From JBGPTF01 sp041490445 (GTDB taxonomy: Bacteria > Acidobacteriota > Terriglobia > Acidiferrales > UBA7541), in contig JBGPTF010000003.1 of NCBI GenBank assembly GCA_041490445.1, forward strand, positions 62,001 through 126,000: a DNA stretch of 64,000 nt. Reading direction: 5' to 3'. The notes beneath the pieces were generated by a model. It ran no database searches and was not told the DNA's origin. It saw only the letters and a list, made by a program, of their open reading frames with translations. Below, in pieces: positions 50,320-59,486 of the stretch (the first letter of the stretch is position 1; each line of letters opens with the position of its first letter). The translations under genes were made by a program, and so were the position numbers.

Positions 50320-52965
50320 ATGCCGGACGCAAACCAAATCCGAATCAACGAGCTGGCTCGGGAACTCGAGATCAAGGCGAAGGTCCTGATCGAGTATTTG
50401 CCCGAGATCGGCGTCACTGAGAGGAAGTCGCATTCCAGCTCGATTGATTTGCAGCACGCCGACCTGGTCCGGAAACATTTCCGCAATCTGGCAGACGCGG
50501 AACTGCGTGCGGAAGAAGAGAAAAAGGCGAAGGAAGCGGCAGCAAGAGCCAGGCCCGTCAGGCCGGCGGCGGCTGCAGGCGCAAAGCCCGGCGTGGCTCC
50601 GCCGCGCCCAGTTGCTCCCGCGGCAGGCCAGCCAACTGCTTCTCCAACGACCGCACGACCAGCGACAGCGCCGCCGCGCCCCGGTGCGGTTCCTGCTGCC
50701 GGCGCTACTGTGGCAGCAAGACCTGCGGCGTCCGCTCCGGCAGGCGGGCAAACGCATTCTGCGGCGAGGCCTCCCGTTTCTGTGTCGGCAGGGACAAGAC
50801 CATCAGCCGGTGCTCCGACCCCTCCCGGCACAAGGGTTTCAAGCCATCCTGCGGTGCGAACGGGGGCGTCGGCTGCGGGACGTCCCGCGGGCGCACCCGG
50901 AACGCGGCCAGGCGGTCCACCTTCGCGATATCCGCAGCGTCCCGGTGGACCACGTCCTGGGCAGCCGATGGGCAGGCCCGGAGGGCCTGGTGCCGGATTG
51001 CCAAAAGCCGAGCCGGGCAAGCCGCTGTATGCGCGCAAGCCACCGGCACGTTCGCGTCCCCTGATTGAAAAGCGCTTCGCGGAAGGCGAGCGAAAGCTGC
51101 ATCCGGTGCGCACGCGACCCGGCGCAGGGCCGCGCATGGCGCACGCCGAGCCGATCGCGCCGCCGGTCCAGCGCGAACCGCGGCTGATCACGTTTACGGA
51201 AGGTGTGACGGTGCGCGATCTGGCCGAAAAGCTGGACGTGCGCGCGAAGGAGCTGCTGAAGACGCTCCTCGACCGCGGCATCTTCGCCAGCATCAACCAG
51301 GCGCTGGATCTGGAAACAGCGAAGAGCCTGGCGGAAGCATTCAACGGAATTGTGGAAGTGGTCTCGTTCGAGCAGCAGGTGGTGAAGGAGCAGCAGGAAG
51401 TCACCAAGGAAGAGCTTGTCGGCAAGCTGACGCCGCGAGCGCCGGTGGTCACGGTGATGGGCCACGTGGACCACGGCAAGACGAGCCTGCTCGACGCGAT
51501 CCGCCAGACCGACGTGGCCGGGGGCGAAGCCGGCGGGATCACGCAGCACATCGGCGCCTACCAGGTAAACCTGGACAGCCGAAAGATTGTGTTCATCGAT
51601 ACGCCGGGCCACGAAGCGTTCACGCGAATGCGTGCGCGCGGCGCGAAGGTGACGGACATCGTGGTGCTGGTGGTTGGCGCGGACGACGGCGTCATGCCGC
51701 AAACCGAAGAGGCGATTGACCACGCGCGCGCCGCTAAAGTGCCCATCGTCGTGGCCCTCAACAAGATCGACAAGCCCGACGCGCAGCCCGAACGCGTGAA
51801 GCGCCAGCTGTCCGACCGCGGCCTGATGCCCGAGGATTGGGGCGGCGACACGGTGATGGTGGAAGTCTCCGCCAAGACGAAAAAGAATATCGACAAGCTG
51901 CTGGAAATGATTCTGCTGGTGGGCGACCTGCGCGAGCTGAAAGCGAATTCCGAGGCAGCCGCGAGCGGCACCGTGCTCGAATCGCGCGTGGACAAAGGAC
52001 GCGGCCCGGTGGCGACCGTGCTGGTGCAGAACGGCACGCTGCATGTGGGCGATACGTTCCTTTGCGGTGCGGTGTACGGCAAGGTGCGCGCGATGTTCGA
52101 CGACCGCGGACATCCGGTGAAGCAAGCGGGTCCGGCGACGCCTGTCGAGGTTCTGGGGCTGCAAGGCGTGCCCGGCGCGGGCGACCAGTTCCAGGTCGCC
52201 GACGAAGCCAAGGCGCGGCACGTGGTGGAGTTCCGCCAGGCGAAGCAGCGGGAAGCGGCGCTGGCGAAGACGTCTTCCGGGCGGCTGACACTCGATCAAT
52301 TGCACGAGCAATTGAAGGCCGGGGAAGTAAAAGAGCTGCCGATCGTGATCAAGGCCGACGTGCAGGGTTCGGTCGAGGTGCTGAGCGAGATGCTGCCGAA
52401 GCTTTCCACCGAGCAGGTGAAACTGAAAACGATTCACGCAAGCGTCGGCGCGGTTTCGGAAACGGACGTGCTGCTGGCTTCGGCGTCGAACGCGATCATC
52501 GTAGCCTTCAACGTCCGCCCGGAGCGCAAGGCGGCCGACCTGGCGCAGCGGGAAAACGTCGATATCCGGCTGCACACGATCATTTACGAGCTGGTGGACG
52601 AACTGAAGAAGGCAATGACCGGACTGCTCTCGCCGGTGATCAAGGAAACCTATCTGGGCCGCGCCGAAGTGCGCGACACGTTCCGGATCAAGGGCGTGGG
52701 GATGATCGCAGGCTGCTCGGTGCAGGACGGCATCGTGAAACGCGACGCCGAAGTCCGCGTTTTGCGCGACAACGTGGTGATCTATACCGGCCGGGTGAGC
52801 TCGCTGCGCCGCTTTAAGGAAGATGTGAACGAAGTCCGCTCGGGCTTCGAATGCGGCATCAGTATTTCGAACTTCAGCGACGTGAAAGTCGGCGACGTGC
52901 TCGAATGCTTCCAGGTGGAGCGCGTGGCAGCCGAGGCCGCCGCGACGCCGGGCGCCCGCCAGTAG
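50320..52965 (+). CDS. infB: Translation initiation factor IF-2
   Basis: 881 residues, ATG 3 bp after the nusA stop. IF2_N domain (IRINELARELEIKAKVLIEY); a second IF2_N (ITFTEGVTVRDLAEKLDVRA, about 290-345) with a long Pro/Ala/Gly/Arg-rich linker between them (about 70-260); G domain with GHVDHGKTSLLDAI (381-), DTPGHEAF, NKIDKPDAQ (about 480); then the beta-barrel domains and C2 (FRIKGVGMIAGCSVQDGIVK) that binds fMet-tRNA. The linker length explains why it is longer than many IF-2 proteins. Confidence 0.97.
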   Translation: MPDANQIRINELARELEIKAKVLIEYLPEIGVTERKSHSSSIDLQHADLVRKHFRNLADAELRAEEEKKAKEAAARARPVRPAAAAGAKPGVAPPRPVAPAAGQPTASPTTARPATAPPRPGAVPAAGATVAARPAASAPAGGQTHSAARPPVSVSAGTRPSAGAPTPPGTRVSSHPAVRTGASAAGRPAGAPGTRPGGPPSRYPQRPGGPRPGQPMGRPGGPGAGLPKAEPGKPLYARKPPARSRPLIEKRFAEGERKLHPVRTRPGAGPRMAHAEPIAPPVQREPRLITFTEGVTVRDLAEKLDVRAKELLKTLLDRGIFASINQALDLETAKSLAEAFNGIVEVVSFEQQVVKEQQEVTKEELVGKLTPRAPVVTVMGHVDHGKTSLLDAIRQTDVAGGEAGGITQHIGAYQVNLDSRKIVFIDTPGHEAFTRMRARGAKVTDIVVLVVGADDGVMPQTEEAIDHARAAKVPIVVALNKIDKPDAQPERVKRQLSDRGLMPEDWGGDTVMVEVSAKTKKNIDKLLEMILLVGDLRELKANSEAAASGTVLESRVDKGRGPVATVLVQNGTLHVGDTFLCGAVYGKVRAMFDDRGHPVKQAGPATPVEVLGLQGVPGAGDQFQVADEAKARHVVEFRQAKQREAALAKTSSGRLTLDQLHEQLKAGEVKELPIVIKADVQGSVEVLSEMLPKLSTEQVKLKTIHASVGAVSETDVLLASASNAIIVAFNVRPERKAADLAQRENVDIRLHTIIYELVDELKKAMTGLLSPVIKETYLGRAEVRDTFRIKGVGMIAGCSVQDGIVKRDAEVRVLRDNVVIYTGRVSSLRRFKEDVNEVRSGFECGISISNFSDVKVGDVLECFQVERVAAEAAATPGARQ

Positions 52966-52990
52966 CGGCGCCGCGATCGGAGGAGCCGGC

Positions 52991-53272
52991 ATGCCGATCG
53001 GGCTTATCACGCTCGAGATTTACATCCCCGATGCGCAGTCGCTGAAGGACAAGCGGCAAGTGCTGCGCAGCCTGAAAGACCGCCTGCGCGGGCATTTCAA
53101 CGTCGCGGTCGCCGAACTGGATCATCAGGACCTCTGGCAGCGCGCCGTGGTCGGCATCGTGGGCATCTCCGCCGACGGGCATCACCTGGAACAATCGCTG
53201 GTGGCTGTGCTGGAGGAATCGGAACGGTTGCTGGGGCGCGACCTGGTGTCACACGGCATCGAGTATTTTTAG
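52991..53272 (+). CDS. ylxP: DUF503/YlxP-family protein
   Basis: 93 residues: GLITLEIYIPDAQSLKDKRQ, VLRSLKDRLRGHFNVAVAEL, WQRAVVGIVGISADGHHLEQ. This is the YlxP pattern, always near infB and rbfA and related in fold to RbfA (KH-like). GGAGG nine bases upstream of the ATG. Probably helps ribosome assembly; exact role uncertain. The ylxR gene usually between nusA and infB is missing here. Confidence 0.92.
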   Translation: MPIGLITLEIYIPDAQSLKDKRQVLRSLKDRLRGHFNVAVAELDHQDLWQRAVVGIVGISADGHHLEQSLVAVLEESERLLGRDLVSHGIEYF

Positions 53273-53311
53273 GGGTCGTCGTCGAGGAAACGTAGGCAGG
53301 GACGAACGAAG

Positions 53312-53677
53312 ATGACGGTCGCAGGGCACCGCTCGGAACGAATCGCGGAAGAAATTCGAAACGAAGTCAGCGCGCTGCTGGCGGGAGAGCTGAAGGATCC
53401 GCGGCTGGCGATCGCCATGACGGTGAACGAGGTGCGCGTTTCGCCGGATCTGAAGCACTTGCGAATTTTCGTTGCCGTGGCAGGCAATGAAGAGGAGCAG
53501 GCTAGGACGCTCAAGGGATTGAACGCAGCTTCCGGCTACATCCGCCATGAGTTGGTGGAACGGCTGCAGATGCGGCGCGCGCCGGAGATTACGTTTGTGC
53601 TGGACCGTTCCGAAGAATACGGCCACCACATTGAAGAGCTGCTCCGCAAAACAAAAGGCTCGGAAGGGCAAGGGTAG
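53312..53677 (+). CDS. rbfA: Ribosome-binding factor A
   Basis: 121 residues. Binds 30S near 16S helix 1 for cold-adapted processing. Diagnostic blocks: HRSERIAEEIRNEVSALLAG, DPRLAIAMTVNEVRVSPDLK, HLRIFVAV, LVERLQMRRAPEITFVLDRS. The KH-type AxG is seen as AASGYIRHEL. ATG follows ylxP by 39 bp. Confidence 0.95.
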   Translation: MTVAGHRSERIAEEIRNEVSALLAGELKDPRLAIAMTVNEVRVSPDLKHLRIFVAVAGNEEEQARTLKGLNAASGYIRHELVERLQMRRAPEITFVLDRSEEYGHHIEELLRKTKGSEGQG

Positions 53678-53792
53678 TCAGCAGAGCACCCGGTCTGACC
53701 GAACGGGCAGGCAAGAGGTTCAGGGTTTGAGCCCCTGAAGCCTGCATAGGAAACAACTCACAATCTGGAGAGTGAAGGAAGGCCGCACTCGA

Positions 53793-54767
53793 ATGCCGCG
53801 CACGATACAACCCCCGCCGATCGACGGCGCCCTGGTCATCGACAAGCCGCAGGGAAGGACTTCGCACGATGCGGTGGAAGCGGTACGCCGGCTCGCCGGT
53901 TTCAGGCAGATCGGCCACCTGGGCACGCTCGACCCGCTCGCGACCGGCGTGCTCGTCCTGGTGCTGGGACGCGCGACGCGGCTTGCGCAATTCTACACAG
54001 GGCGCCGCAAACGCTATAGCTGCGCGGTGCGGTTCGGATTTGCGACCGACACCTACGACGCCGACGGCACCCCGAGCGGCCCGGATTCGGCGCCGGAACT
54101 TTGCGCCGAGCGGCTGCAGGAGCTTGCGGGGCGTTTCGTGGGGCGCATCCAGCAGACACCACCATCGTTTTCGGCAAAGAAAATTCACGGCCGGCCGGCC
54201 CACGAGCTGGCGCGAAAGAAAAAGCCGGTCACGCTCGAGCCGGTGGAAGTGGAAGTCTATGATTTCCGCCTGACGGGGATCGAAGGCTCGGTGGGGCGCT
54301 TCGTGATTGAATGCGGAGCGGGAACGTACATCCGCGCGCTGGCGCACGAACTTGGCCAGGCGTATGGCACGGGGGCGCACCTCTCGGAGATTGTGCGCAC
54401 GGCGGTCGGAGAATTCACGCTCGACCAGGCCATCACGCTCGAGGAAGCAGCCGAAGCCGCGAGCGCGGGCCGGCTGGCCGAGAGAGTGATCCCACTCGAG
54501 CGAATGCTGCCGGAGCTGCCGCGCGTGGTTGTGCTGCCGATCGTCGAGCGCCGCGTGCGCCACGGCGCGCGATTCAACGTGCAACTTGCGCACATCCAGC
54601 CCGGACAGGTGACCGCAGCGCAGGGCGCCACAGTGCAACTCGATTCGGGAGACTGGAAACCGGCCCGCCTGCGCGTGTTCAGCCAGGCAGAAAAGCTCAT
54701 CGCGATTGCAGAACCAGTCGTGCCGCGAACCTACCAGCCCATCGTTGTTCTTGAATCCGCGCAATAG
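53793..54767 (+). CDS. truB: tRNA pseudouridine-55 synthase TruB
   Basis: 324 residues. Makes pseudouridine 55 in the tRNA T-arm. GALVIDKPQGRTSHDAVEAV, catalytic Asp in GHLGTLDPLATGVLVLVLGR, RRKRYSCAVRFGFATDTYDA, and C-terminal FVIECGAGTYIRALAHELGQ followed by a PUA-like end (VQLDSGDWKPARLRVFSQAE). ATG 53793 chosen over GTG 53772 because the latter has no spaced ribosome site. A 115-bp gap after rbfA. Confidence 0.95.
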   Translation: MPRTIQPPPIDGALVIDKPQGRTSHDAVEAVRRLAGFRQIGHLGTLDPLATGVLVLVLGRATRLAQFYTGRRKRYSCAVRFGFATDTYDADGTPSGPDSAPELCAERLQELAGRFVGRIQQTPPSFSAKKIHGRPAHELARKKKPVTLEPVEVEVYDFRLTGIEGSVGRFVIECGAGTYIRALAHELGQAYGTGAHLSEIVRTAVGEFTLDQAITLEEAAEAASAGRLAERVIPLERMLPELPRVVVLPIVERRVRHGARFNVQLAHIQPGQVTAAQGATVQLDSGDWKPARLRVFSQAEKLIAIAEPVVPRTYQPIVVLESAQ

Positions 54768-54849
54768 GATTCCTCCCAGAGACACATCCAGGAGGCACAC
54801 GCCGGTATGGAGAGTCTCCGTCGCCAGTGCTGGCGAGGCATTTGACGTG

Positions 54850-55023
54850 GAGATCCTTCGGCAATCTTTACCAGACGGACTCCGGACGACGACGCGAGAC
54901 AAATACAGGAGCAGGATGAAGGAAAGAGAGAATGCGGGTGAGGGGGGCGGTGGGGTGCAAGGTCGGGCGGATGAGATCCTTCGCCCATCCTCATCGGATG
55001 GACTCAGGATGACTACGCGAGAC
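54850..55023. repeat. Pair of diverged 51-bp direct repeats
   Basis: Copy A 54850-54900 and copy B 54973-55023, each starting GAGATCCTTCG and ending ACGCGAGAC, equal length, 10 mismatches (about 80% identity), 72 bp apart. Both have the GGACTC/GGATGAC-like right half typical of small dispersed intergenic repeats. They lie in the 346-bp gap between truB and the convergent secretin gene, where no gene is supported. Confidence 0.75.
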
Positions 55024-55113
55024 GATACGGAATGAGGGAAGCCAGTGAAAGATTCTGCGCAGTAAAGCGGATGGGTTCAGGACAACACCACAAGGGCACA
55101 CTTCAACAAGCTG

Positions 55114-58080
55114 TCAGGGGCGATCCGGACGTCCGGAGCCACTGGTTGACCGCCCGGGGCCGGTGTAGATGGTTTGTCCGAGATAAGCGGGGACGCGCAC
55201 CAGACGCGGAGTGATGAGGATCAGGAGTTCCGTATCGGCCGTTTCGGTCGAGCGATTGCTGGCCAGCGGACCGCTCAGTTGAGCCAGGCCCGGGTTGCCG
55301 TTGATCGCGCGCATCTCATCGCGTTCGAGGATGCCTGCGAGCACCGAGGTTTCATCTTCCCTTAAACGCACGGATTGCAAGATCATGCGATTGCTGATGA
55401 TGGGGATCCCGTTCGCGTTCGCGCCGGTGAGGCTGCTGATCTCGAATTGCAATTGCAGCGTCACTTCGTCGTTCAAATGAACGCGTGGCGTGGCCTTTAC
55501 CTTCAGTCCGATGTCCACGTACTCGGCGCCGGGGAACGGCGTCTGAGGAACGGCGCCGGCGGGTGTGAACACGGTGGAGTTCAAGATGATCGTCGCCGTG
55601 TCGGCGGTGGAATTCGCCGTGACGATGTCGAGCCGGCCGTCGCCGTTGAGGTCCGCGGCGACGATGTCCACCGGCGAATTGCCAACGGGCAAATCCAGCC
55701 GGGCGGCAACTGTCCCGTCGCCAATGCCCAGGAAAACGGAGGCGGTGTTGCTGGTTTGATTGGTGACAACCATGTCCTGACGTCCGTCGAAATTGAAATC
55801 ACCCACCGCGACGGAGGAAGGCCCAGTGGCAGCGGGCGTATCCGTGCGGGCGCGGAACGTACCATCGCCATTTCCGAGGAACAGCGAGACGGTATTGTCC
55901 GCAAAATTGGTGACGACGAGATCGCGGATCGAATCGCCATTGAAGTCCGCAGTGGCGACCGACGTGGGCGTGTTGCCGGTGGCAAATGTGGTCGTCGCCG
56001 TAATCGGCTGGAAGGTCCCGTCGCCGTTGCCAAGAAGTGTGGCGACGGTGTTGTCCTGCTGATTGACAACAGCGAGGTCCTGCCGTCCATCTTTGTCGAA
56101 GTCGGCGGCAATCAGGGCGATGGGATTTTTCCCGGCCACCGGAGTCGATTTCAGCGCAAATGTTCCGTCGCCCTTGCCGAGCAAGACGACAATGTTATTC
56201 GCAGCGGCGTCGGCCAAGGCAAGGTCCGGAATCGAATCGCCGTTGAAATCCGCGGTGACAAGCGCCGAGGGGCCGCTTCCGGGGGGCAAATCGAAATGTG
56301 TCTCTGGCTGGAATGTCCCGTCGCCATTGCCGAGAAGGATCGAAACCTTGTCGGTGGTCTGATCGGCGCTGGCAAGATCGGTGTGTTTGTCTTTGTTGAA
56401 ATCCGCGGCAACGACAGCCGTGGGATTGCTACCCGGAGGGAGGCTGACGGTGGTCTGGGACTGAAACGTTCCATCTCCGTTGCCGAGAAGGATGGAAACC
56501 GTGTTGCCGGTCTGATTCAGGACGGCGAGATCGAGGTGGCCATCCTCATTGAAGTCAGCGACCGCAATCGAAACTGGCCTTGCCCCCACGGTTACGTCGG
56601 TGCGAGGAAACGTGCTGCCGCCGACGGCCGACGAGATTGACGTGCCTCCCAGGCTGGGCGAGAAAAGAGCCAGCGAGATGGGTATGCGATCGCCCACGAA
56701 AAACGTGGCGGGGCGCCCGTCTTCGGCGCGGAGAAGAATGCGCCGGCCGCTGCGGACGAGCGAAAGCGCGTCGGAGAAGCTGGCGAGTGCGCCCGGCATG
56801 GTGGCAAGAAACGTGGTTTTTCCTCCGCCGAATGCGATGAGCGGAGGGATTAGCGAACCCAGGCCAACCTGGCCGGCGCCGACGAGTGAAGCGATCTGGC
56901 TGGCACTGAGACCGGAAAGCGAAGAAGGCTGGCCGAATAAACGCATGAGAACGTCAATGAGTCCCTGGGCGGATTGCTGCGCTTCGAGCAAGTCCTGCCT
57001 GCTGAGGGAGAGCAGTTTCGATTTTTCCGGCGGCGTGATGCCCAGCTTGCGGGCGGCGTCGCGGTTCACTTCGAGAATCTCGATTTCAAGAAGCAGCTCC
57101 GCCGGAGGTTTTTCCAACCCGGAGATGAGCTTGACGGCGAGGGAGATGACTTGGGGCGAATCACGCATGGTGATTGTGCGCGAGCGCACGTCGAGATCGG
57201 CGCGGGTGATGCCAGCGATCTCGCGGACCATCCGCAGCATCTCGGTCATCTGGTCGGGCGTGGCGGAGTCGGGCAATTGCACCGTGCGCACGACCGAAGC
57301 CTCATAGTCTTTCCGTTTTTGCTGGGTGTCCTCAGCGACGAAAAACATTTTGGGGGTCAGCGGGCGCCAGAAGGTTTGCGTCATGTCGCCGAGCATCTGC
57401 ATCGCGGTGTCGAAATCCACGCCGGCAACCCGCAGGCGCACCGAGCGCGGATGCAGATCCACATCGAACGCGGTCTTCAGACCGAATTGTCGCGCCACTT
57501 CGATGTACGCACCCATGGTGTCGCCGCGGTAATCGAAATCGCGCGTGCCCGGTTCCGGCTGGAGGCGGATGTCGCCGCTGAGCTTCGGCGGAATTTCGCG
57601 GACGATCTGCGGCGAAGCCAGCGCGCCGATTTGCGCGAGGCGCTCGTGCACAATGGTGTCGGTCGGGTCGAGCGCGAGGGCGCTCTCGAGTTCGCGGCGC
57701 GCTTCCTCCAGGTTTCCTGCGACCGCATCGCTCTCGGCGCGGTCGGTATGCTCCTGGACCAGGCGGCTACGGGCCAGTTCCCGGCGGAGGAGATACTCCC
57801 GCTTCGTGGGGGCGTACAGAAATGCCTCTGCGTATGCTTCGAAGGCCTCCTGCCAATGGGCTGCTTGCTCGGCGCGGCGGCCCTTTTCGAAGGACTCCCT
57901 GGCCTTGCGCGGATTGGGGGCAGGTACTTGATGCGGCGCCGGCGCCGCTGCGGTCGTTGGGGGCGGAGTACGAGCAGGGGCAGGGGATTGGCCGCGGGCG
58001 GGCCTGCCGGAACCGCAAAGGGCCAGCACCATGGTGCTGGCAACGAGCCTTCGAAGGTGAAGTAGACGAGCGCTGCGCAC
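55114..58080 (-). CDS. Secretin-family protein with an inserted seven-repeat FG-GAP beta-propeller
   Basis: 988 residues from GTG 58080 (then a signal peptide LHLRRLVASTMVLALCGSG; longer frames exist, start uncertain). TPR-like helices (about 55-145); secretin short/N-domains (LRVAGVDFDTAMQMLGDMTQ, TVQLPDSATPDQMTEMLRMV); secretin core opening with AELLLEIEILEVNRDAARKL and FLATMPGALASFSDALSLVR ... ATFFVGDRIPISLALF. About residues 495-835 are seven FG-GAP units, each with a DxNxD-type calcium loop (ADFNEDGHLDLAV, ADFNGDSIPDLAL, ADLNGDGRLDIVT) and mostly ending LLGNGDGTF. The secretin domain then resumes: VDIGLKVKATPRVHLNDEVT, VLAGILERDE, LLILITPRLVR. No pilus or Type II genes nearby. Confidence 0.85.
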   Translation of the reverse strand: MRSARLLHLRRLVASTMVLALCGSGRPARGQSPAPARTPPPTTAAAPAPHQVPAPNPRKARESFEKGRRAEQAAHWQEAFEAYAEAFLYAPTKREYLLRRELARSRLVQEHTDRAESDAVAGNLEEARRELESALALDPTDTIVHERLAQIGALASPQIVREIPPKLSGDIRLQPEPGTRDFDYRGDTMGAYIEVARQFGLKTAFDVDLHPRSVRLRVAGVDFDTAMQMLGDMTQTFWRPLTPKMFFVAEDTQQKRKDYEASVVRTVQLPDSATPDQMTEMLRMVREIAGITRADLDVRSRTITMRDSPQVISLAVKLISGLEKPPAELLLEIEILEVNRDAARKLGITPPEKSKLLSLSRQDLLEAQQSAQGLIDVLMRLFGQPSSLSGLSASQIASLVGAGQVGLGSLIPPLIAFGGGKTTFLATMPGALASFSDALSLVRSGRRILLRAEDGRPATFFVGDRIPISLALFSPSLGGTSISSAVGGSTFPRTDVTVGARPVSIAVADFNEDGHLDLAVLNQTGNTVSILLGNGDGTFQSQTTVSLPPGSNPTAVVAADFNKDKHTDLASADQTTDKVSILLGNGDGTFQPETHFDLPPGSGPSALVTADFNGDSIPDLALADAAANNIVVLLGKGDGTFALKSTPVAGKNPIALIAADFDKDGRQDLAVVNQQDNTVATLLGNGDGTFQPITATTTFATGNTPTSVATADFNGDSIRDLVVTNFADNTVSLFLGNGDGTFRARTDTPAATGPSSVAVGDFNFDGRQDMVVTNQTSNTASVFLGIGDGTVAARLDLPVGNSPVDIVAADLNGDGRLDIVTANSTADTATIILNSTVFTPAGAVPQTPFPGAEYVDIGLKVKATPRVHLNDEVTLQLQFEISSLTGANANGIPIISNRMILQSVRLREDETSVLAGILERDEMRAINGNPGLAQLSGPLASNRSTETADTELLILITPRLVRVPAYLGQTIYTGPGRSTSGSGRPDRP

Positions 58081-58124
58081 GAAGAAGTATTGTACCGGGG
58101 GTCTTGCGGGGAGCGGTAATTTCC

Positions 58125-58154
58125 TTGACGGGCGGGGAAAGGACAGGGTACAAT
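58125..58154 (+). promoter_or_regulatory. Promoter of the FTR1 iron-uptake operon
   Basis: TTGACG (58125-58130), 18-bp spacer, TACAAT (58149-58154). Predicted start about 58161, giving a leader of about 32 nt that contains the palindrome at 58170-58181 before the GTG start with AGGGGA ribosome site. Confidence 0.75.
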
Positions 58155-58169
58155 GGTCCAGTTGATACA

Positions 58170-58181
58170 TAGTTGCAACTA
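58170..58181. promoter_or_regulatory. 12-bp palindrome, candidate operator
   Basis: TAGTTGCAACTA is a perfect palindrome placed just after the predicted transcription start and 11 bp before the FTR1 start codon, a position where a bound repressor would block transcription. The operon encodes a DtxR-type domain (last gene), making it a candidate ligand; also AGTTG occurs a second time just upstream (58160-58164). Binding protein unproven. Confidence 0.45.
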
Positions 58182-58192
58182 GGATTAGGGGA

Positions 58193-59482
58193 GTGCTGGA
58201 AGCCTTACTAATCGCGCTGCGGGAAGGTGTCGAAGCCGCCCTGGTGGTCGGCATCGTCCTGGTGTATCTCAACCGCACGAACCGGCGCCACCTAGCGCGC
58301 TACGTATGGTGGGGCGCGATTCTGGCAGCGGCGTCGAGCTTTGGGGCGGCCGTGTTGCTGCAGCGCTGGCAGGTGAGCCAGGACGGTTTCGAAGGCCTGC
58401 TGATGCTGCTCGCCGGCGTCCTGGTCGTGTCCATGATTGTATGGATGAACCGCATCGCGCGCCGACTCAAGAAGGAAATCGAACGACGGGTGGAAACCTA
58501 CGCGCAGGCGGCAGAAGAGGGAAGCGACTCGACGCTCGCGGCGGGATGGGGCCTGGCACTTTTTGTTTTTCTGATGGTGCTGCGGGAGGGCGCCGAACTG
58601 GTGTTAATCCTCCGGGCGGTGGAGCTGTCGAGCGCCGGGATTCAGGTGTGGATCGGGACGGGCGCCGGGCTGGCGCTGGCAATTGCGGTTGGCGTGTTCT
58701 TCTTCAAGGGCACGCTGCGGATTCCGCTGGGCAGTTTTTTCGCCGCAACAAGCACGATTCTGATGGTGGTGGCGTTTCAACTCGGATTGACGGGTGTGCA
58801 CGAGCTGAGCGAGGCGCAATGGATCGCGTCGAGCCGCCGGGAGATGGCGCTGATCGGGCCGATCGTGCGCAACGAAGTCTTCTTTTTTGTGGTGATTCTC
58901 GGCGTGGCCGGGATGGTGGTGCTGCGCGAATGGTTCCGCGCGCGGCAGCCGCAGCGAGCCAAGGACGAAACGGCGACAAATCCCGCGGAACGCCGCCGGG
59001 TGGAGTGGGAATTCCGCAAACAGCGGCGATGGATGTTCGCGGCGGCTTCGCTTTGCCTGGCAGTGGTGTTCGCATTCGCGGCGGAGTTCGTGTACGCGCG
59101 CGCGCAGGCGGCGCCAGCGGATGCCCCGCTGGTCGAAGCCGTCAACGGGCAAATGCGCATCCCGCTCACCGAGCTGGCCGATTCGAATCTGCATTTCTAC
59201 TCCGCGGACATCCAGGGAACAGTGCTCCGTTTTCTGGTGATCCACAAGCGCAGCGGCGAGTACGGCACGGCGCTGGACGCATGCCAGATTTGCGGCGCGC
59301 AGGGCTACCGCCAGGAAGGCTCGAACATCATCTGCCGGAACTGCGCCGCGGCGATCTACATCCCTTCGATCGGCGAATCGGGCGGCTGCAATCCCATCGG
59401 CGTGAAGTCGCACGTCGAAGGCGGCGAAGTGGTGGTGGACCTCTCCGCGCTCGCCGGCGCCGCCGCGCTGATTCACAAATAA
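58193..59482 (+). CDS. FTR1-family iron permease fused to DUF2318
   Basis: 429 residues. FTR1 part (about 1-260): seven hydrophobic segments with two REGxE motifs (LIALREGVEAALVVGIVLVY; MVLREGAELVLILRA), the iron-binding pair of yeast FTR1/EfeU. A hydrophobic helix (MFAAASLCLAVVFAFAAEFV) leads to a DUF2318 domain: LDACQICGAQGYRQEGSNII, CRNCAAAIYIPSIGESGGCN, with CxxC, CxxC and GGCNP cysteines likely binding Fe-S or metal outside the membrane. In Campylobacter p19-type clusters these are linked genes; here fused. The periplasmic iron-binding P19 protein is not in this window. Four bp before the first permease. Confidence 0.9.
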   Translation: MLEALLIALREGVEAALVVGIVLVYLNRTNRRHLARYVWWGAILAAASSFGAAVLLQRWQVSQDGFEGLLMLLAGVLVVSMIVWMNRIARRLKKEIERRVETYAQAAEEGSDSTLAAGWGLALFVFLMVLREGAELVLILRAVELSSAGIQVWIGTGAGLALAIAVGVFFFKGTLRIPLGSFFAATSTILMVVAFQLGLTGVHELSEAQWIASSRREMALIGPIVRNEVFFFVVILGVAGMVVLREWFRARQPQRAKDETATNPAERRRVEWEFRKQRRWMFAAASLCLAVVFAFAAEFVYARAQAAPADAPLVEAVNGQMRIPLTELADSNLHFYSADIQGTVLRFLVIHKRSGEYGTALDACQICGAQGYRQEGSNIICRNCAAAIYIPSIGESGGCNPIGVKSHVEGGEVVVDLSALAGAAALIHK

Positions 59483-59486
59483 TCGA

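Noticed and set aside
55570..56610. CRISPR or minisatellite
   Set aside because: Repeat period is about 150-165 bp and diverged at DNA level, coding for FG-GAP units; no spacers.
55375..56640. Plus-strand frame with apparent repeats opposite the secretin
   Set aside because: The repetition comes from the seven FG-GAP units encoded on the other strand.
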